A stretch of DNA of 64,000 nt, from contig CM060841.1 in the NCBI GenBank assembly GCA_030762175.1, positions 9,538,001-9,602,000 on the forward strand. The letters are read 5' to 3'. Within the stretch, counting starts at the first letter, position 1. Every line of letters begins with the position of its first letter. Positions 59,126-64,000 of this stretch are shown here, one piece after another. The notes under the pieces are model-generated. The model worked only from the letters and a program-made list of their open reading frames with translations, made no database searches and was not told where the DNA came from. The stretch is from Metallyticus violacea (lineage: Eukaryota > Arthropoda > Insecta > Mantodea > Metallyticidae). The position numbers were made by a program, and so were the translations under genes.

Positions 59126-60210
59126 TTTTATTCTTATTCTATTCATGAAATAGTCCCAAATCCGTATTTGGTTCTGCTCTATTGGCATTACTGACAATCG
59201 ACTTTCGTCTGTGTCAAGATGGCTTGAAAAGGTTAAGTATTCATAATACAAATATACAATTACTACAATATTGTAAGTCGAGTTTACTGGGGGTTATATT
59301 TAAATTATGACTTTAATCGTGAAATAGTGCTATTAAATATCACTCGAGGTTTATCGGCAATCTCAGATTCTCTTGTGATATAACTTATGACTATTTCACT
59401 TATGTGACGTCTTAAAATGGACCAATGAAACGAAACAAAGTTTGGAATTTTGACCACTCTCAGCCTGATATCGCAATGAAATTATGGAAAAAAAAGTATC
59501 GAATCTGTTTATCAAGCGACATCCTTTTGTCTTGTGGTCAGTGTAGCCAACTAGGAGATACTTCCACTATATAATTCTTGAGCACGCCTCAGTGACCACT
59601 TTTCAGTAATTATAAATTGAATCAACTTCTTGTGTATTCAACCAAACAATTATTTTTCATTCGATCATCCAAAAAGTTTGTAATGATTTTATAAATTGTG
59701 TTACAATATCTGCCTAAACTAAATCTTAATAAATATGTTGCTTAGAATGGTAAAATGTTTTCTGTTTTGTTTTTCTCAGTTGGTACTAGTAAATCAAACG
59801 GTAGCGACGTAATAATCAATTTTCGTCTATTTCAGTCTAACGGTTTCTGAATAAATAGGTATTCATAAGTAATTATAACATTTTATGTTAGTGTTAATGT
59901 TCTGTGCGCGAATTTCAAATATATATTACTTTTATTTTTATTCTTTTATTCTATTCATGAAATAGTCCTAAACCCTATTGGCATCACTAACAATCGACAT
60001 TCGGCATGAAAAGGTTAAGTATTCATAATACAAATATACCATTATTACAATAATATGACAAGTTTAGGGGAATTATCTTTTAATTATTATTTTATTTGTG
60101 AAATATTGCTATTAAATATTACTAGAGGACCTGAGTTTTCCAGACTAGCTATTTTCGTAAATTTATCGGCAATCTCATACCCTCTTGTGATATTATTTGT
60201 GACAATATCA
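58545..60210. repeat. Two-copy diverged tandem duplication, unit about 828 bp
   Basis: The order of anchors repeats. TGACGTC...GACCAATGAAA is at 58578 and 59405; TTTGTCTTGTGG at 58692 and 59525; AACAATATCTGCCTAA at 58865 and 59702; ACGGTTTCTGAATAGATAGG / AATAAATAGG at 59012 and 59840; AAAAGGTTAAGTATTCATAATACAAATATAC at 59230 and 60008. The copies differ by many substitutions and small indels. No open frame is conserved. An (AT)n tract sits in copy 1. Confidence 0.85.
59089..59122. repeat. (AT)n microsatellite
   Basis: About 17 AT units within the first tandem copy; the second copy has only a short AT stretch there. Confidence 0.97.
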
Positions 60211-60324
60211 CGTGTTATTATGAACATAATTAAATACAAAAAGTATTGCAATTAACGTTGGTTCATACTGAAATTACACCAGATAACTTAATAATTTAGC
60301 TGTAAAATAACCAATTAGATTATT

Positions 60325-60617
60325 TTAAAGCAACCTTAGGCATGAAGTGAAGTAATATTTGATAGCTACCCCGAAAAAAAATCTTCCAACATGAAGTTCC
60401 CGCACTGGTTGCCTTAGTTCCTCTTCGCTTCGCTTATTCATTTTCTTCTTTGTTTTCCAATATTTTGAAATGGTCTTCTTCGGTGCCATTCTGTTGAAGG
60501 ACACATCTCCATCATTATATGTACTTCCATCTGCACTTATGAAATTGGAGGTAACTCCTGCAGACTTTTTGTTCACTCTTCTTTGGCATACTGCACAAAC
60601 TTTCCTTCTTGGCGGTT
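60325..60617 (-). mobile_element. Possible piggyBac C-terminal zinc-finger remnant
   Basis: The minus-strand open stretch reads PPRRKVCAVCQRRVNKK, then a TSNFISADGSTYN / GDVSFNR segment and a very basic end. The CxxC and spacing recall the cysteine-rich C-terminus of piggyBac transposases, with later cysteines lost. No DDE domain is adjacent. It could be chance or another protein. Confidence 0.3.
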
Positions 60618-61202
60618 AAAGACTAAGTAGAAAGCGAGTATGCAACTGTCCCTTGCCCTGATGTCAACGTCCTAGTTTTTTTTTTCAATAACATAAATTT
60701 AAAGTTTCAACATTTTCCCGTACTGCAGTCATCCCTCTAAAACTTTCCTTTTTGTGCAGTATCCTTAAAGAAAAAAACTGGCCAAGACCTGTGTCTATTT
60801 CACGTATTTTATCTTATAAGATATTTTCCTCCGTGTATACGATTGGTCATAGGTTTCGATTACTTAATAATAAAGAATAATATCGTGCCATCCCATTATC
60901 TAATGACCAAATGAGGGGACTGAATGGGCTGATAGGTACTTCAAGCAGGGTTATACTAGAGACGAAGGGGGCGGGGCAATACAAGAGTCGGTGGTAGAAA
61001 CACTAGAGGGAAGTACATTCTAATGTATTTAAAAAGTTGTATACTCACCAATGTCACGCAAGGAAATGCTGGAACTGCCTGCCCTCGTTTTTCAAATATT
61101 TTTGGCATCTGCTTCTGAAATGAAATGTTACTACTTAATTTTCTTTGAAACATCAAATTGATCTCTTGACATGTTATAATTTAAATCCCATAAAGCGTTT
61201 AA
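60618..61202. other. Intergenic, nothing recognised
   Basis: No signal identified. Confidence 0.4.
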
Positions 61203-61500
61203 TTTTTATTTATTTGGTTTATTTACTGACGCTCTTTAACATCTCAGGTTATCATCGTCTCGCATTCAATTCAAGACGTGAAATTAGTGATAAATTTTAC
61301 ACAACAGACCTCTTTTTACAGGTTTGAGATTCTTTTTCGTGCCATAAATCTACGACATTGGACGCACGCTTTACTCCCCTTCCGAAGGAAGCCATACTTA
61401 GGATTTTTACGCCCTAAAAAATCCATGAACCCTGACCGGGATTGAACCGACGATCTTGGGTTTACGAGGCAAGCATGGTTATCACTAGACGACCAGGAGG
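61203..61500 (-). mobile_element. SINE family A, diverged full length
   Basis: Leftward copy with head (GACCAGGAGG in + orientation at the right edge) and tail (TTTATTTATTTGG at the left). Its 3' stem-loop is weakened by substitutions. Confidence 0.85.
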
Positions 61501-61571
61501 ACTTTTAATATTTAATAAGATCAACAGATTGTACAATAAATATAGTTTATTGAATTTCTCTCCTGTTTTAA

Positions 61572-61857
61572 CCGCCACGGGTGGCCAATCGAGGTCGTTA
61601 AGGCGCGGACTCGTAAGTGGGAGTTCTGGGGTTCGAACCCCACCAGGACCGTCTTCCCTGACTGTTTTTTTTTCTTCTAAGATTTCCTCAGTTCTCATAA
61701 ATTGCAAATGCCGGGGAGGTACCCTAGACTTAGCTCTGGAACGTTTCCTTCCATAAAAAAAAAAATAAATCCTTTCCGAATATATTATTTCATCTAATGT
61801 ATCATCAGTGTCCACCGCCTGTGGTGTCTCTGTAGTAAAAAAGGGCGCTAAACACTA
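61572..61857 (+). mobile_element. SINE family B, full length, young
   Basis: Perfect 14-bp target-site duplication CTCTCCTGTTTTAA (61558-61571, 61858-61871), the longest in the window. Small insertion in the A-box region (GGCCAATCGAGG instead of GGCCGAGG). Confidence 0.94.
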
Positions 61858-61871
61858 CTCTCCTGTTTTAA

Positions 61872-62869
61872 TATTCAACGACACATTTATGCTTTATATA
61901 TAGTATACTTTAAAAGAGAGGCACGTTTCATTAACAATCTCATGTATATAGTAATATACTAGCATTTAAAAATATGTACCTAAATACTGCATAGATCTGC
62001 GAAATAAACATTTCACTAGTTTTCTTTAATATTTCCTCTTTAACACTAGATATTAATCATATATAATTAAAATTATTGATAATTGTTTATTCTATTTCAA
62101 CCGATTTTCACGTAGTTTCGCGTGCTACTTTCAAATATGGCCACTAATCTTGCTCTATCACTTAGGTAAGGGTTTTTCAAAAAGTGAACGAAAGTTTCCT
62201 GTGCTTATTTATTGCACAGTCTTATACTACCTGCATATTTTTTTACCCTCAACTCCTTTTGGTACTTTTCTTGTAAGCAGCTTGCGTCTCTTCTCTGTGC
62301 AGAGATGCTGACGTTCCATCTACTCTGGCATCTGCGTTCCAAGTGTCTTGATATCTTGCTGAAATCTTCTCCTCTACTCTTCACCAAGACTTTGGCGAAG
62401 CAGTTCAAATGAGAATGCAGAAAATGTACCATTTAGCTAATTGAACAGCCCAAATCTTTGGATTTCATCGGCATGTTTAACACCATACGCTTAAAGCTGG
62501 GATCCCAGGGAATTTTTGAACAGCTTCTTTAAGAGCAATTCAAGCCTCTTTTTGAATTACACGTTTACAAATCTACGTGGTTATGATGGAACCATTTCAC
62601 GTTCCTACTGTGTCCCAAATGAGCCACCATTTGTTCACTGCTGTGAAGAAGTAAAAAGATTCAATGGCATGAAAATTAACATTACTAATTTATCCATATT
62701 ATCCGTTTCTTTCTAAAATTGAAATGTATTTATAGAGTTTGAAGAAACATTCGACAGAGTAGAAAGTTCTACACAGAATGAAAGAAGAAGGATCTTCATC
62801 AATTCAATTAAAAGTGTGTATAAGAAAGAATACTAAAATAGTTATAATTATGTTAAGATATTTTATTCC
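61872..62869. other. Intergenic, nothing recognised
   Basis: Several short frames on both strands without motifs. Confidence 0.4.
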
Positions 62870-63790
62870 TGGGTCGTAGACCGTACATGCTTAAGTAGGA
62901 TGCACAATTAAAAAGTAGAACAAATAATGAATACAAAAATAATATTAATAGTAATTTTTTAATGATTTATTTATGGACGCTCTTTAACAGCTCAGGTCAT
63001 CAGCGTCCCATTCAACTCAGGGCGTGAAACGGTCGACAAATTTTGCTCAGAGGCCTCTCTTTCAGGCTTGAGTTATTTTTCGTGCCGTAAATGTACGACA
63101 CGGGACCCACGGCATTAACAGTAATAAATAAATAAACATTAAAGAGGGAAAAATGATATTTACAGATATATGAATGGAAGCTTGACACATTGTGTATAAT
63201 TACACTAGTTATTGTGTTCTAACTAGAAAATAAATTGCTTCTAGCTTTGCGCACTTTGGCTAGAAAAATACTCCTATTCAACCAATTAGTGTAGTTTGCC
63301 AACAGATCCCAGCATGCCAATCGACCTCTAATTGCCTTAAAAAAGTTTTCAGCAAACAGCGTTTTTCTCGGGTGTTTTCCAGTGGGTACATTATGCCAGA
63401 ATATGTGCCCATTCCTCATCTACTCCACAAAATGGGCAGAGTCTTCTACCAGAACCATTTGTTATTTTTTGAGCCTTCCAACCTCGCAGTCTAAACCAGG
63501 CCATTGCTGATCTCGTCTTACTCCCTAGAAGAAGTATAAATGCCTCTTTACCCCAGATAAGTTTAATTTCATTTGACAGGTTCAAGAAAACTTCAGTGAT
63601 ACATTCTGTCTCGCTTTTCCGCCTGCTGATATCCTCTAGCCTTGTTCTAACCTTCTTCCATACGCTTTTATTATTTGCATTGTCTCTTGCTATATTGAAC
63701 TCAAGCCAATTCCTCTGAGTCATCTTTCCACCTCTGCAGCCCAAAACGTTAGTGTTATATTTTATATCTGGTGTCTATAGCATTTAACAT
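62870..63790 (-). mobile_element. Non-LTR retrotransposon 3' end
   Basis: Minus-strand frame 63391-63744 is open for 117 codons. It reads TQRNWLEFNIARDNANN, WKKVRTRLEDISRRKSE, AWFRLRGWKAQK, then CPFCGVDEEWAHILA, the C-terminal zinc knuckle of a LINE ORF2 (the H/C partners continue at 63360-63400 after a frame change). Downstream it matches the 3' untranslated part of the copy at 17455-18572. A SINE A fragment is nested in that 3' region. 5'-truncated; the sequence right of about 63790 is not recognised. Confidence 0.75.
62956..63113 (-). mobile_element. SINE family A, 5'-truncated, nested in the LINE
   Basis: Flanked by 12-bp direct repeats ATTAATAGTAAT (62944-62955) and ATTAACAGTAAT (63114-63125), one mismatch. 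It lacks the tRNA head yet has its own target repeats, so truncation happened during insertion. CTGAGCTGTT variant. Confidence 0.9.
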
Positions 63791-64000
63791 ATCCCTACAT
63801 TAGTCTAGGCCAGTAATTCACCGTCTTTGTTTAACCGTATCTTCATAGCAACCACCTCCCTCAAGATCCCACAGTTTGACGTTCCTTTGGAGAGCTCGAG
63901 ACCCTTTTGCAAAAATCTACTAGCTAAATTAAGTAATAATTATTACGGACTAATCAAAGTGTCATAAATGGGTGTAGTTTATCACCCGTACATTTTAATT
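63791..64000. other. Window edge, nothing recognised
   Basis: Short unassigned sequence. Confidence 0.4.

Noticed and set aside
1..64000. CRISPR array, bacterial operon, phage or endogenous virus
   Set aside because: No regularly spaced identical repeats, no dense gene runs, no viral structural or polymerase motifs. All reverse-transcriptase traces are LINE-type.
1..64000. Naming the host species or order
   Set aside because: Insect origin follows from the Beat gene and transposon types, but nothing in the window identifies the species.

Overview
The window is insect-like nuclear DNA: AT-rich, with spliced coding exons separated by kilobases of non-coding sequence, no operons or bacterial signals, and a dense load of mariner, piggyBac, non-LTR and tRNA-derived SINE copies. 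Repeat density and intron size suggest a large genome, such as a polyneopteran; that is inference and no species is claimed.

The one host gene I can support is a beaten-path (beat) family member on the + strand. Three exons are visible: 4050-4183 (first half of an Ig domain), 47839-48085 (second half, with the partner cysteine) and 51418-51500 (a short hydrophobic C-terminus and stop, resembling a GPI-anchor signal). Their splice phases match (0/0 and 1/1), so they join without a frame break. The first intron would be 43,655 bp and the second 3,332 bp. The 5' exons lie outside the window or were not found.

Almost everything else is mobile DNA inside or downstream of that gene. Six copies of one mariner lineage (M1, D34D) lie at 2789-3918, ~9305-10562, 13047-14358, 21959-23163, 40430-41682 and 49508-50046. 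A second mariner (M2) is at 949-2102. A third Tc1/mariner lineage (M3) has three internally deleted copies of 876, 700 and about 220 bp. A fourth mariner (M4) is at 54233-55722, split by two SINEs, with a 5' fragment at 16211-16440. PiggyBac remnants are at 42705-44255 and probably 60325-60617. Non-LTR retrotransposon tails are at 16490-16950, 17455-18572, 23815-24955, 34735-35060, 45930-46720 and 62870-63790. At least two abundant tRNA-derived SINE families (A and B) and several rarer ones (C, D, F) are scattered through, often nested and with target-site duplications.

Non-TE structure of note includes a two-copy diverged tandem duplication of about 828 bp (58545-60210), a degenerate tandem array (29290-30035), a near-palindromic 170-bp element (21742-21911) and a candidate orphan exon at 15419-15548. 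I see no CRISPR array, rRNA, functional tRNA gene or defence locus, and no convincing new biological system. The most informative material is the long-intron beat gene and the layered transposon history within it.
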